From contig CAYUIQ010000197.1 of NCBI GenBank assembly GCA_964444795.1, positions 1-16,970 on the forward strand: a stretch of 16,970 nucleotides of DNA. The letters run 5' to 3'. A model generated the notes under the pieces. That model had not been told where the DNA came from. It saw only the letters and a list, made by a program, of their open reading frames with translations, and did no database searches. Position numbers and translations under genes: made by a program. Source of the stretch: JABMRP01 sp964444795. Lineage in GTDB: Bacteria; Planctomycetota; Planctomycetia; Pirellulales; Thermoguttaceae. Below are positions 1-7,864 of the stretch, piece by piece. Each line of letters opens with the position of its first letter. Within the stretch, counting starts at the first letter, position 1.

Positions 1-580
1 CCATGTGCTCGACGCCGGGCGGCTGGACAAGCCCAACGACGATGATCAGGCCGAGGACGTCGACGTGGTCTCTTTGCTGCGCGAGTGTGCCAAGACGGTG
101 TGCCTGCGTTACCGCATTGCCGTGGAGACGGTCTCCTTGGACCTCGACCCGTGTGTCGTGTCGGCCCAGAGCGTCGATCTGGACATGATCTTTCGCAACC
201 TGATCGACAACGCGGTGAAATACGCCGGTTCCGACCCGCGGGTCGAGGTCACGCTACGGGTGCCGCATCCGGGACTTCCCGCCGAGAAGTTGGCGGCAAG
301 TCAGCGCATCGTGGTGCGTATTGCCGACAACGGCCGAGGAATCCCGCCCGCCTGGCGACGCAAGATCTTCGGCCGATTCGTCCGCTTGGGTCTCGAGCTG
401 GAGCGGAAGAAGCCGGGTACGGGGTTGGGACTCTACATCGTTCGGACGTTGGTTCGCCGGCTGGGAGGACGTATTCGCGTGCAAGATCGTCGGCAAGGGC
501 CGGGAACCGTTTTCGAGGTGCAGTTACCCGGCAGCCTCCTGAGCCATGCCCCCGAGGCGGACGGTACGCGTGGCGGATAG
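1..580 (+). CDS. Sensor histidine kinase, C-terminal part (5' end outside window)
   Basis: This is the ATP-binding half of a two-component sensor kinase, which phosphorylates a conserved His and passes the phosphate to the regulator encoded next. The frame is open at the left edge (His codon at bases 2-4, then VLDAGRLD), so the GTG at base 5 is not a credible start; the sensor region and phospho-His lie upstream. Counting from base 5, the visible HATPase_c motifs are an N box MIFRNLIDNAVKYAG (residues 61-75, Asn65 and Asn69), a G1 box IADNGRGIPP (106-115, Asp108), an F-box-like KIFGRFVRLG and a G2 box GTGLGLYIV (138-146), followed by the usual GGRIRV...GTVFEVQLP ending. The stop at 578-580 lies 37 bases before the regulator start, so co-transcription is likely. 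The signal sensed cannot be told from this fragment. Confidence 0.93.
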   Translation, partial: HVLDAGRLDKPNDDDQAEDVDVVSLLRECAKTVCLRYRIAVETVSLDLDPCVVSAQSVDLDMIFRNLIDNAVKYAGSDPRVEVTLRVPHPGLPAEKLAASQRIVVRIADNGRGIPPAWRRKIFGRFVRLGLELERKKPGTGLGLYIVRTLVRRLGGRIRVQDRRQGPGTVFEVQLPGSLLSHAPEADGTRGG

Positions 581-603
581 ATTATTTCGGAGCAGAGGCC
601 TCC

Positions 604-610
604 GGGAGGA
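604..610 (+). promoter_or_regulatory. Ribosome binding site fixing the response regulator start
   Basis: GGGAGGA ends 7 bases before the ATG at 618. This supports that ATG over the in-frame ATG at 546, which would add 24 residues with no receiver-domain character and overlap the kinase gene. Confidence 0.75.
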
Positions 611-617
611 ACGGTCC

Positions 618-1349
618 ATGTCCAAACACATTCTGATAGTCGAAGACGAAGAACACCTGGCGATCGGGATCAAGTACAATCTCGAGGCGGAAGGATACCG
701 CGTCACGACCGTTGGCGACGGTCCCTCGTCACTGGCTTGCATCGAGGAAGATCCCGGGGAAATCGACCTGGTGATTCTCGATCTCATGCTCCCCGGGATG
801 AGCGGCTACGCGGTGTGCGAGGCGATCCGTGCCTCGGGCAACGACATGCCCGTGCTCATTCTCAGTGCGCGTACCCTGGCCGAGGACCGCACGCGCGGGT
901 TCGAAGTGGGCGCCGATCAATACCTCATGAAGCCGTTTGATCTCGACGAATTGCTTAGCCGGGTGAAGAATTTGTTGGCGCTTTACGATCGGCGGGCCAC
1001 CGGCGGCGCCGGTTCCGTGGCACCGGCCGAGGTCTTCGAGTTTGGCGACGCGAAAGTCAATTTTGAGACGTTTCAGGTAACCGTCGACGACCGCCCCTCG
1101 CGGATGACCCACCTGGAAATGAAGCTATTGCAGTATTTCGTGACCAACGAGGGGCGCGTCATCCCCAGGCAGGAATTGCTGGAAAATGTGTGGGGCATGC
1201 GCGGCAACCTCAACACGCGCGCCCCCGACCAGTTCATCCGCCGTCTGCGGAAGACCTTTGAGCCCGATCCAGCCAACCCGCGATACTTCCTCACCATTCG
1301 CGACGCCGGCTATCGGTTTGTCGCCAAGGGCGAGACGGAGGAAGAGTAG
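618..1349 (+). CDS. OmpR/PhoB-type response regulator
   Basis: A 243-residue DNA-binding response regulator, the probable partner of the kinase just upstream. The N-terminal receiver domain (about 1-120) has the acidic pair near Asp10, the phospho-acceptor Asp55 in LVILDLMLPG, Ser83 in LILSAR and Lys105 in LMKPF. A linker leads to a winged-helix effector domain (about 140-240) with LEMKLLQYFVTNEGRVIPRQ and the recognition-helix region TRAPDQFIRRLRKTFE, ending in the family-typical IRDAGYRFV. The usual TRTVDVHI-type stretch is TRAPDQFI here, a mild departure. Length is normal for the family. The start is set by the GGGAGGA at 604-610. It faces the sulfatase gene convergently across 72 bases. 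Control of the neighbouring glycan genes is possible but nothing in the sequence shows it. Confidence 0.93.
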   Translation: MSKHILIVEDEEHLAIGIKYNLEAEGYRVTTVGDGPSSLACIEEDPGEIDLVILDLMLPGMSGYAVCEAIRASGNDMPVLILSARTLAEDRTRGFEVGADQYLMKPFDLDELLSRVKNLLALYDRRATGGAGSVAPAEVFEFGDAKVNFETFQVTVDDRPSRMTHLEMKLLQYFVTNEGRVIPRQELLENVWGMRGNLNTRAPDQFIRRLRKTFEPDPANPRYFLTIRDAGYRFVAKGETEEE

Positions 1350-1421
1350 CCAGCTTGCCGACCCTCCCGTTACGACGCTTCTGCGTGGGCAAGAGAGCAC
1401 AGGAACCAGATCGAAGCCACG

Positions 1422-2813
1422 TCACGGCACGTCGACCGTATACTTCGCGCCGATCTTGTCACCAACCTCCTTCACGTAGCGACTCATTCGCTGGCGATGC
1501 TCTCGGAGCGTCTCGCGATACTTCGGATTCCCGGCCAGGTTGGTCATCTCGCCGGGATCGGCTTCGAGGTCGATCAACTGCTCGCGGTTGCGGCCCGACT
1601 CGTAAATACTGTACTTGAAACGGGCCGTACGCAGCATCCGGCCGAACTGGCCTTCCACGAAGAGTTGCTCGCGCCACACGTCAACCGGCTGCCCCTGGGC
1701 CAGCGCCCGAAGACTGCGACCGGGGAGTCCCTCGGGCGGGTCGATCCCGGCGAAATCGCACATCGTCGGAATGAGATCAATTCCCGCGGAGACCAAGTGA
1801 TCGGTATCCACGCCGCCCGGCTTGGTCACGCCTGGGTAACTCAACAGCAGCGGCACCCGGGTCGCCTCCTCGTAGAGGACCGTCTTGTGTTCCAGCCGAT
1901 GGGCCGAGTCCATGTCGCCGTGATCGCTGGTAAAGACGATCAGCGTCGTCTCTTCGAGCCCGGCCTCGCGGACCGCGCCGAGCACCTTGCCGATCTTGGC
2001 GTCGACCATCTCAGTCAGCCGGCAGTAGGCCCAACGGTGCAATCGCCACCGCTCGGGCGGCCACTGGTCGCGGGCGTGCTTCTTGAACTGCCGCTGAAAC
2101 AGGCCCGTCTCGATGACCTCGGGCTCTTCGGCCTGGGGCTCGAAATTCTCCGGCAGCGGCGGGCAACGACTGGCGAAAAACTCCTCGCGCGAAACGCCCT
2201 CGGGCAGTTGCAGCGCACGGGCCAGCGGCGGCCGTTTGCCCCGGTTCTGCTCGTCGAGGTTCTGCAAGGCCATGTAGCAGATGTCGTGCGGATTGATGAA
2301 GGAGAGGACCAGCAGAAAGGGCCGATCGTGTTCCTGGGCCACAAACGCGGCCCCCGCCTCGGCCAGTCCGGCCCGCTGGTCGCCGGTGATCTGCTCGAAT
2401 CCCATCGACGTCGGGGTCATTCCCTTGGGCAAATGTACCTTGCCGCCGTAGGCCGTTTCGTAGCCCGCCTTGCGAAAAGTCCAGCCCATGCTCCCGGTCA
2501 CCAGCGACGGTTGCACGCCGCGCCCCCCGTCGCCGTTGTGCTTGATGCCGGCGCGGCTCGGATAGAAGCCGGTCATCATGGTCACTCGCGAGGGCAGGCA
2601 GACCGGGTTGCTGCAATAAGCAAGCTCGAACCGCATACCATCCCGGGCGATGCGATCCATGGCCGGTGTTTGCAGGTAGCGGTTCCCCGTGCAACTCATC
2701 ATGCCCGCGTGTTGCTGATCGGTGATGATGCAGACGATGTTGGGACGCTCGGGTTTGGCGGCAAGCGTTGTTGTGGCGACGGACAATACGGCTACGAAGA
2801 AAACGTTTCTCAT
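1422..2813 (-). CDS. Exported sulfatase (S1 / alkaline phosphatase superfamily)
   Basis: A 463-residue sulfatase that would hydrolyse sulfate esters, probably on a polysaccharide, outside the cytoplasm. MRNVFFVAVLSVATTTLAA is a plausible Sec signal peptide. The nucleophile motif CLPSR is at 72-76, so Cys72 should be converted to formylglycine by a maturase not in this window. Candidate metal and active-site residues are Asp32 and Gln33 in TDQQ, Lys125/His127 in GGKVHLP, His176 in NPHD, Asp297/His298 in FTSDHGD and Lys310. The C-terminal region (YSIYESGRNREQLIDLEADP) has the usual sulfatase ending. GGAGGG at 2819-2824 sits 5 bases before the ATG. The gene lies 36 bases downstream of the GH81 gene on the same strand, probably in one operon. 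The substrate cannot be assigned from sequence alone; choice of subfamily needs a profile search. Confidence 0.93.
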   Translation of the reverse strand: MRNVFFVAVLSVATTTLAAKPERPNIVCIITDQQHAGMMSCTGNRYLQTPAMDRIARDGMRFELAYCSNPVCLPSRVTMMTGFYPSRAGIKHNGDGGRGVQPSLVTGSMGWTFRKAGYETAYGGKVHLPKGMTPTSMGFEQITGDQRAGLAEAGAAFVAQEHDRPFLLVLSFINPHDICYMALQNLDEQNRGKRPPLARALQLPEGVSREEFFASRCPPLPENFEPQAEEPEVIETGLFQRQFKKHARDQWPPERWRLHRWAYCRLTEMVDAKIGKVLGAVREAGLEETTLIVFTSDHGDMDSAHRLEHKTVLYEEATRVPLLLSYPGVTKPGGVDTDHLVSAGIDLIPTMCDFAGIDPPEGLPGRSLRALAQGQPVDVWREQLFVEGQFGRMLRTARFKYSIYESGRNREQLIDLEADPGEMTNLAGNPKYRETLREHRQRMSRYVKEVGDKIGAKYTVDVP

Positions 2814-2849
2814 GGAATCCCTCCGAAAACAGAGCGTTTATTGATGCCG

Positions 2850-5102
2850 TCACTCTTCATGTTGCACGACGAACCCCTTGCTCTCGGCCGAGACCTTCGT
2901 GCCGTCGGAAAACGTAACCGTCCGTCGACCGTTCTCCATATTGTAGACGATATACGATCGCCGGTCACCTTTGCCGAAGACGGCGACCAGCGGATAGTCG
3001 GCCGTGACGGTCCGATCGACATGGCCCAACGCGTCCAGTGCGTGCAGCCAGGCGTAGGTGTTGGCTTGCGAATTGCCGGCTTCGGCCGGGTACTTCTCTT
3101 GCTGGGCGTTGTACTGCTTCAGCGCGTCTTGCGGATCGTCCAGCGCCCGGACCATCCAGATCAGATCGGCCCATTGGTCCCAATTTGTTCCGTTGTTGGC
3201 GGCGACCAGGGCGCGGTAGTTCTTCTCGACGTAGTCGGGATAGTGGCCCAGATAGAGCGAACCACCGTGCATCGGCAGCCAGTTGATGCCGTACACCGCC
3301 TCGGGATTGGCCGAGAACCATGTCTCGTTGGCCCCTTTGCCGCCCCAGACCATGGTCACCACCGCCGGCGCATAGTCGGCCGGGTGGTTCTCGTCGTGTA
3401 CGTCGAACCAATACTCGTGGATAGCCGTCATTTCGGTCGTGTAGAGGAAGACGCCCAGATCGCGCAAGGTGACGTCGCCGGTTGCCTGTCCCCAGAGGAT
3501 CATCGCGCACCAGGCGTTCATCGCCTCGGACGACGATTCGTTGTTGTTGCCGTCGGCGAATTTCGCATGGCCCGACGCCCACGAGTGGCCGGCGTAGGGA
3601 TCGAAATTGCGAAGAAAGGGAAACTTCGGATCGTCTCGCCTTGGCGCGGCGATATCGCGCGCCAGCAGTTCGACCATACCGCCCCAACGATCGGAAGCGG
3701 CCCACTCGGGATCGACGCGAGCCAACTCGGCCGCCGCCCGAATGAAGTAGCCGTAGTGGAAATGATGGTCGTTCAGGTCGACGTCGCTGGCGTAGCTGGC
3801 CGGGTAACCGATGAGCGAGCCCCAACGGTCGTCGTAATAGAACAGGCCGGACGACTTGACCTCGCCCCGTGGGGTGGTGGCGGTACACCAGTTCTCCAAC
3901 CGCCGTCGCAACTCTTCGTGGAAGGCGGCCGCCGCGTCCGTGTTGCCCGACTGTTCGGCCAGCGGCGCTAGAGTGGCCAGCTTACCCAGGTGCTTGCCTT
4001 CCCAGTAGGTGTCCTTGGTCCCCTCACGAGGGCGCTCGGCTTCCCGGTCCAGGAAAACGTCGAGTCGCCGCTTGTCGCGGTTGCCGGTCAAAGGTATCGA
4101 CGGCAAGACGCCGCAAAACGGCACTCGGGTCGTAAACGACGATCCGGCGGCCAGCTTCATCACGCCGCGAACGGAGTTCAACGGGCAAATGTACCGCTCG
4201 ATCGGCGCATATCGCCACTGGTGTGGATACAGGGCAAACAGCGTATCGGTTGCTTGGCCTTCAAGGGGCTTGGTGGTCAACGTGAAGGTCGTTCGCACCA
4301 TGCTGCTCTTGGGGTCGTATTGCCAGGCGATCTTGGTGTCGGTCACGTGGGCGTAGGCATAGCGAGCAAACAGGGCCAGCATCTTCTCCGACTTGCCCGG
4401 CAACAGCGCGATCGAGAAATACGCCTTCCCGCCGGTGCGGTTAACCACCGTTCGGCTTCCCAAGCCGGTCCACGTCGACCCGGTGGGTCCGAACAGCCCG
4501 TAGTGATTGTCTCCGACGGTGATACCCAACACGGGGCTCTGGGGCGAACCGGACCAGACGATAGGCATCCGGCCGAACTCGATTTTTGGATCGCCCCCTT
4601 CATACTCGGCATAAACGAACGGCGAACCGTGGCCGTACGATACGGTCATGCCCCGCCGCCCCACGGCAAATCGCACGCGAACGAACCAGTCGCTGAAGCC
4701 GTCGACCCGGGCGTCGGGAAACTCGGGGATGATCGAATGGCCCAGCGTCAGGTCGTCGCCCGCGGGCGACATCGAGCCCATGATGGCCCGGGCGCCCGCG
4801 GTGATGCGATTGCCCGGGTAATGCACGCGCAAGCCCGTGCCACTGGCTTGAACGGCCAATGGGTGAGGGTAATGACGCTCGGAGTAGCGCAGCCAGGCGA
4901 CCGAACTCCACCAATCGTTCGTCGGCATCGGGCCGGCGACGTTCTCGGTTTTGAAGATCTCCGCCGGGGGGCGCTTGGCTTGCGGAGGTAACATCACGGC
5001 ATAGCTGCCCGCACCGACGGTAACCGAGCGTTCGGCCGGTTCGGCCGAAGTGCTGAAACCGAGGCACGCCGCGCCGCAGATAGCAAGGACGGTTGCTCGC
5101 AT
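2850..5102 (-). CDS. Exported GH81 endo-beta-1,3-glucanase
   Basis: A 750-residue glycoside hydrolase that should cut internal beta-1,3-glucosidic bonds (laminarin, callose, curdlan-like glucans). The N-terminus MRATVLAICGAACLGFSTSA is a signal peptide. GH81 landmarks are present in order: PMPTNDWWSS (58-67), KDTYWEGKHLGKLATLA (363-379), DLNDHHFHYGYF (442-453), GHSWASG (505-511) and NNNESSSEAMNAW (519-531). From memory of the family, the Asp before the HH pair (Asp445) is the general acid and Glu522 or Glu526 the base. A short tail, about 700-750, looks beta-rich and may be a secretion or binding extension. The ATG at 5102 is chosen because it begins the signal peptide and follows a GGAG; an in-frame upstream codon at 5180 would overlap the HAD gene. 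It lies 64 bases after the HAD gene and 36 before the sulfatase. Confidence 0.92.
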   Translation of the reverse strand: MRATVLAICGAACLGFSTSAEPAERSVTVGAGSYAVMLPPQAKRPPAEIFKTENVAGPMPTNDWWSSVAWLRYSERHYPHPLAVQASGTGLRVHYPGNRITAGARAIMGSMSPAGDDLTLGHSIIPEFPDARVDGFSDWFVRVRFAVGRRGMTVSYGHGSPFVYAEYEGGDPKIEFGRMPIVWSGSPQSPVLGITVGDNHYGLFGPTGSTWTGLGSRTVVNRTGGKAYFSIALLPGKSEKMLALFARYAYAHVTDTKIAWQYDPKSSMVRTTFTLTTKPLEGQATDTLFALYPHQWRYAPIERYICPLNSVRGVMKLAAGSSFTTRVPFCGVLPSIPLTGNRDKRRLDVFLDREAERPREGTKDTYWEGKHLGKLATLAPLAEQSGNTDAAAAFHEELRRRLENWCTATTPRGEVKSSGLFYYDDRWGSLIGYPASYASDVDLNDHHFHYGYFIRAAAELARVDPEWAASDRWGGMVELLARDIAAPRRDDPKFPFLRNFDPYAGHSWASGHAKFADGNNNESSSEAMNAWCAMILWGQATGDVTLRDLGVFLYTTEMTAIHEYWFDVHDENHPADYAPAVVTMVWGGKGANETWFSANPEAVYGINWLPMHGGSLYLGHYPDYVEKNYRALVAANNGTNWDQWADLIWMVRALDDPQDALKQYNAQQEKYPAEAGNSQANTYAWLHALDALGHVDRTVTADYPLVAVFGKGDRRSYIVYNMENGRRTVTFSDGTKVSAESKGFVVQHEE

Positions 5103-5166
5103 ATTGTTTTCTCCGAAGTGTCGGTAGCGGGCACACTCCGTGTGGGCTGCTACTTTGGAATTGCCG

Positions 5167-6075
5167 TCAGTCCTTCTCATTCCACAAATACCCCACTAGC
5201 ACCTCCCAATCGCGAAAATCGGGTACGACCACGTCGGCACCGACACCCAGCAACCGGCGGCGTTTCCAGGCGTCCGGTTTGCCGCACGGGTGCGATTCGT
5301 CGCTGGCTACCGCCACCGCGGTACCGCCGGCTTGCTTCACGTTCTGTATCTCGACGTACCCGTCGCCGAAACCCAACAACGCCGCGCCGTCGACGTCGTT
5401 CTCCGTCAGAATCCGCTGAATCACCATGGCCTTGGAAAACGCGAGGTAGTCGTCGCATGCCCCGAAGATTCGCTCCCCGAAGAACGGCTCCAGGCCCAAC
5501 AGGCGAGCTTCCTCGACCACAAACTGCCGGTCGGTGCCGCTGGCCAGGTAAAGCCGCGCGCCGCGCCGCTGCAGGGCGTCGAGTATCTCCAGCGAACCGG
5601 GCACCAGCATCTGGCGCGGTTCGACACGACCGGAGCGAAGCGCCTCGCGCCGGCCGGCAATGCGTTGCATGAGCAGGTCGTGATACATCTGCTTGTAAGC
5701 AACCGGTTCCTCGGGCACGCCGCCCCGCCGGCCCACTTCCTCGGCCAGGCGGATCATCTGGTAGATGGTCTGCTTGCCGTTGAGTTGCATGACGAAATCG
5801 AGACACAGCGCGTGCAACTGCTGGGCCGGCTCGCAGGTGCCGGTTGCCTGCAATACGTCGACCATCATCGGCACCATCACCTCGGGCCAACCCTCGCGGA
5901 TCAGGCTCAATGTGCCGTCGAAGTCGAAGATCACGTGCGCCGGCGGTCCGTGCCGCGCCGCGCCGCCGATGATCTCGATGCCCGTGCCCGGGAGAAATTC
6001 GCCCGAAACCGGGGGATCGAGGGCCGGGCGGTAGTCTGCTTCGTGGGGGTCAACAGTCACGGGCTGGGCATCCAA
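5167..6075 (-). CDS. HAD-superfamily phosphatase
   Basis: A cytoplasmic haloacid-dehalogenase-type hydrolase of up to 302 residues. Motif I is DFDGT (51-55, nucleophile Asp51 and acid/base Asp53), motif II the Ser/Thr in LASGTD (177-182), motif III Lys215 in FSKAMVI, and motif IV GFGDGYVEI with Asp238 and Glu242. A helical cap domain lies between about 60 and 155, as in phosphoglycolate phosphatase or beta-phosphoglucomutase relatives. No ATG fits: the frame is closed by a TGA two codons before a TTG at 6075, so translation starts at that TTG or at the GTG at 6060. Neither has a good Shine-Dalgarno site. The first 45 residues precede motif I and look poorly structured. It heads the minus-strand set with the glucanase and sulfatase, which suggests a sugar phosphate substrate, but this is context only. 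Confidence 0.85.
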   Translation of the reverse strand: MDAQPVTVDPHEADYRPALDPPVSGEFLPGTGIEIIGGAARHGPPAHVIFDFDGTLSLIREGWPEVMVPMMVDVLQATGTCEPAQQLHALCLDFVMQLNGKQTIYQMIRLAEEVGRRGGVPEEPVAYKQMYHDLLMQRIAGRREALRSGRVEPRQMLVPGSLEILDALQRRGARLYLASGTDRQFVVEEARLLGLEPFFGERIFGACDDYLAFSKAMVIQRILTENDVDGAALLGFGDGYVEIQNVKQAGGTAVAVASDESHPCGKPDAWKRRRLLGVGADVVVPDFRDWEVLVGYLWNEKD

Positions 6076-6120
6076 AAGTCATCGATGATCGGAGACCATT
6101 GCCTAGGATTGTCGCCTTTT

Positions 6121-6145
6121 TCGGCCCGCGTGACAAGCGGGCCGA
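6121..6145. repeat. Perfect 9-bp inverted repeat in divergent promoter region
   Basis: TCGGCCCGC (6121-6129) and GCGGGCCGA (6137-6145) are exact reverse complements separated by 7 bases. The site sits between the divergently read HAD and dehydrogenase genes, just upstream of the promoter candidate at 6154-6183. A run of T precedes it on the plus strand (A follows it on the minus strand), so it does not have the polarity of an intrinsic terminator in either direction. An operator for a dimeric regulator is the simplest reading; this is inference. Confidence 0.5.
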
Positions 6146-6153
6146 TGCGGCAG

Positions 6154-6183
6154 TTGCGGGCAACGGCAGGGGGGCGTTACAAT
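6154..6183 (+). promoter_or_regulatory. Candidate promoter for the dehydrogenase/metallopeptidase pair
   Basis: TTGCGG (6154-6159) and TACAAT (6178-6183) are separated by 18 bases and lie about 45 bases before the ATG at 6228. The match to a sigma-70-type promoter is fair. The inverted repeat at 6121-6145 ends 8 bases upstream of the -35 element. Confidence 0.45.
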
Positions 6184-6227
6184 ACGAGTACCCGATACAA
6201 CCACCCGCGCGATACGAAAGGACGAGA

Positions 6228-6989
6228 ATGGATCTGAAGCTGAAGGACAAAGTAGCCCTGGTCACCGGCGGTTCGCACGGGCTGGGTAAGGCCATCTGTC
6301 TGGCGTTGGCGGCCGAAGGGGCCAAGGTGGCGGTCAACTATCGCCGCAATCCCGAGAAGACCGACGCGGTGATCGCGGAAATACAAGACACCTGCGGCAC
6401 GCAGGCTATCGGCGCGCTGGCCGACGTCGCCGTTGAGGACGACGTGCGGAAGATGTTCGACCAGATCGAAGCCGACCTTGGCCCGGTCGACGTGCTGATC
6501 AACAACGCCGCCGTCTGCCCCACGTGCCAGGTCAAGGACATGGACGTTGAAGAGTGGACGCACACGGTACACGTGAATATGACCGGCACGTTTCTTACCT
6601 GCAAGCAGATGGTCGGGCGGTTGATCGCCGCGGACCGGATCGGGCGGATCGTCAACATCTCGTCGCAGGCCGCCTTTCGCGGTTCGACCACCGGCCACGC
6701 GCCCTACGACGCCAGTAAGGGCGGGATCGTCGCCTTCACCGTATCGCTGGCCCGGGAAGTGTGTGCGAACAACATTGCCGTCAATTCCGTCGCACCGGGC
6801 ATGATGTTCACCGAAATGACGGCCAAGACGCTGACCGCCAACCCCGACAAATACCTCAACCGAATCCCCCTGCATCGCATCGGCGACCCGGCCGAGATTG
6901 CCGCGGTCACCGTCTTTCTGGCCTCGGAGAAGGCCAGCTACATGACCGGCGCCTGCGTCGACGTGAGCGGCGGTATGCTGATGCGATAG
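6228..6989 (+). CDS. Short-chain dehydrogenase/reductase (FabG-like)
   Basis: A 253-residue classical SDR that oxidises or reduces a hydroxyl/carbonyl substrate with NAD(P)(H) in the cytoplasm. The cofactor motif is TGGSHGLG (13-20), with NNAA at 92-95, Asn117 in VHVNMTG, the catalytic serine in NISSQAAF (Ser145/146), and Tyr160 and Lys164 in YDASK. The C-terminal MTGACVDVSGGM is typical of the FabG / glucose-1-dehydrogenase branch. NYRRN after the second strand suggests NADPH preference, by analogy. The ATG at 6228 follows AAAGGA by 6 bases; the frame runs upstream to 6099 but that part lacks SDR character and covers the promoter candidate. The next gene starts 23 bases later, so the two are probably co-transcribed. 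Substrate unknown. Confidence 0.93.
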   Translation: MDLKLKDKVALVTGGSHGLGKAICLALAAEGAKVAVNYRRNPEKTDAVIAEIQDTCGTQAIGALADVAVEDDVRKMFDQIEADLGPVDVLINNAAVCPTCQVKDMDVEEWTHTVHVNMTGTFLTCKQMVGRLIAADRIGRIVNISSQAAFRGSTTGHAPYDASKGGIVAFTVSLAREVCANNIAVNSVAPGMMFTEMTAKTLTANPDKYLNRIPLHRIGDPAEIAAVTVFLASEKASYMTGACVDVSGGMLMR

Positions 6990-7000
6990 GGTTTACTACC

Positions 7001-7005
7001 AGGAG
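7001..7005 (+). promoter_or_regulatory. Ribosome binding site fixing a GTG start
   Basis: AGGAG lies 7 bases before the GTG at 7013, which begins a good signal peptide. This makes the GTG a better start than any in-frame codon within the preceding dehydrogenase gene. Confidence 0.7.
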
Positions 7006-7012
7006 TTACCCC

Positions 7013-7852
7013 GTGAAGCATTGCATTTCGACGATCGGTATTGCATGGTCGTGCGTTGCGTGTTGCCTCGCGGCAAACGTGGCGAGCGCCCAAGATGAAG
7101 TCCGCCAGCCGGCGACCCGCGCCCTGAAACTCCGCGTTATCGAAGGCGAGTGGGGCGGCTCGCAATTGCAGGACATCAAGAAGACGTGCCACTCGGCGGG
7201 TATGGAATTGTGGAAACACTTTCCCGGCCGAAAGCTCCACCCGATCGTCATCGGCCGGTCGCGCAACGGTCCGATCACTTGGTACGACCGGCTTCCCAGC
7301 GGCGAATATCAGATCCGGCTCGATTCTCAGAGCAACTTGTGGGCCCAGTTTTCCTTTCAGTTCGCCCACGAGTTGTGCCACGTACTCTGCTGTTACAGCG
7401 ACGACAAGCATCCCAACAAGTGGTTCGAGGAGTCGCTCTGTGAAGTCGCTTCGCTGTTTGTGATGCGGCGGATGGCCGAGACCTGGAAGACGTCGCCCCC
7501 GTATGACAATTGGAAGAACTACGCGCCACACCTAAAGGAGTATGCCGACGATCGAATCGAAAAGGTCCACCTTCCGCCCGATACGTCGCTGGCCGAGTGG
7601 TATACCGAAAACGCGAAAAAGATGAACGAGGAAGGGTCGCAGCGCGACAAGCAGCGGATCGTGGCCGCGGCCCTGCTGCCGCTGTTGGAGGCGGAGCCTT
7701 CGCACTGGGAAGCGGTCGGTTACCTTAATGCGAGCAACCGATTCCCGAATCAGAGCTTTGCCGACTATCTGGCCGACTGGGAGTATTTCGTTCCCCCGCA
7801 ACACAAGCCGTTTGTGCGCAAGATCGTGGCGATGTTCGGCATCGCTCGGTGA
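7013..7852 (+). CDS. Exported putative HEXXH metallopeptidase
   Basis: A 279-residue protein, not recognised as a named family, with the layout of a gluzincin-type zinc peptidase. A signal peptide covers about 1-27 (cysteine-rich, ending ANVASAQ). The helix FQFAHELCHVLCCY (116-128 region) holds H119-E120-L-C-H123, and WFEESLCE (137-144) 14 or more residues later offers Glu139/Glu140 as third zinc ligand, similar to the ExxAE helix of peptidase-MA proteins. Cys122, Cys126, Cys127 and Cys143 cluster around this site. The rest is helical with a conserved-looking WKNYAPHLKEYADDRI stretch. It is translated from a GTG with AGGAG upstream, 23 bases after the dehydrogenase. Peptidase activity is inferred from the motif; a non-catalytic role is possible. 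The link to a dehydrogenase is unexplained. Confidence 0.75.
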   Translation: MKHCISTIGIAWSCVACCLAANVASAQDEVRQPATRALKLRVIEGEWGGSQLQDIKKTCHSAGMELWKHFPGRKLHPIVIGRSRNGPITWYDRLPSGEYQIRLDSQSNLWAQFSFQFAHELCHVLCCYSDDKHPNKWFEESLCEVASLFVMRRMAETWKTSPPYDNWKNYAPHLKEYADDRIEKVHLPPDTSLAEWYTENAKKMNEEGSQRDKQRIVAAALLPLLEAEPSHWEAVGYLNASNRFPNQSFADYLADWEYFVPPQHKPFVRKIVAMFGIAR

Positions 7853-7860
7853 CCGCCGAG
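7845..7860. terminator. Small hairpin between convergent genes
   Basis: CTCGG (7845-7849) and CCGAG (7856-7860) can form a 5-bp GC-rich stem with a 6-base loop, overlapping the stop codon of the metallopeptidase gene. There is no T run on either side, so it may only slow polymerase between the converging transcripts. Confidence 0.25.
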
Positions 7861-7864
7861 TCGC

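Noticed and set aside
1350..1421. Possible terminator in the convergent gap after the response regulator
   Set aside because: Only a 4-bp stem (ACGC/GCGT) and a 6-bp stem with a long loop can be drawn, without a T run.
1497..3971. Very long plus-strand open frame of 824 codons
   Set aside because: It runs opposite two well-supported minus-strand genes with sulfatase and GH81 motifs; its translation is rich in Arg, Gly, Val and His with no family motif, as expected for an antisense frame in GC-rich DNA.
6079..6088. Palindrome TCATCGATGA upstream of the HAD gene
   Set aside because: Ten bases without spacer or flanking extension can occur by chance and show no placement relative to a recognisable promoter.
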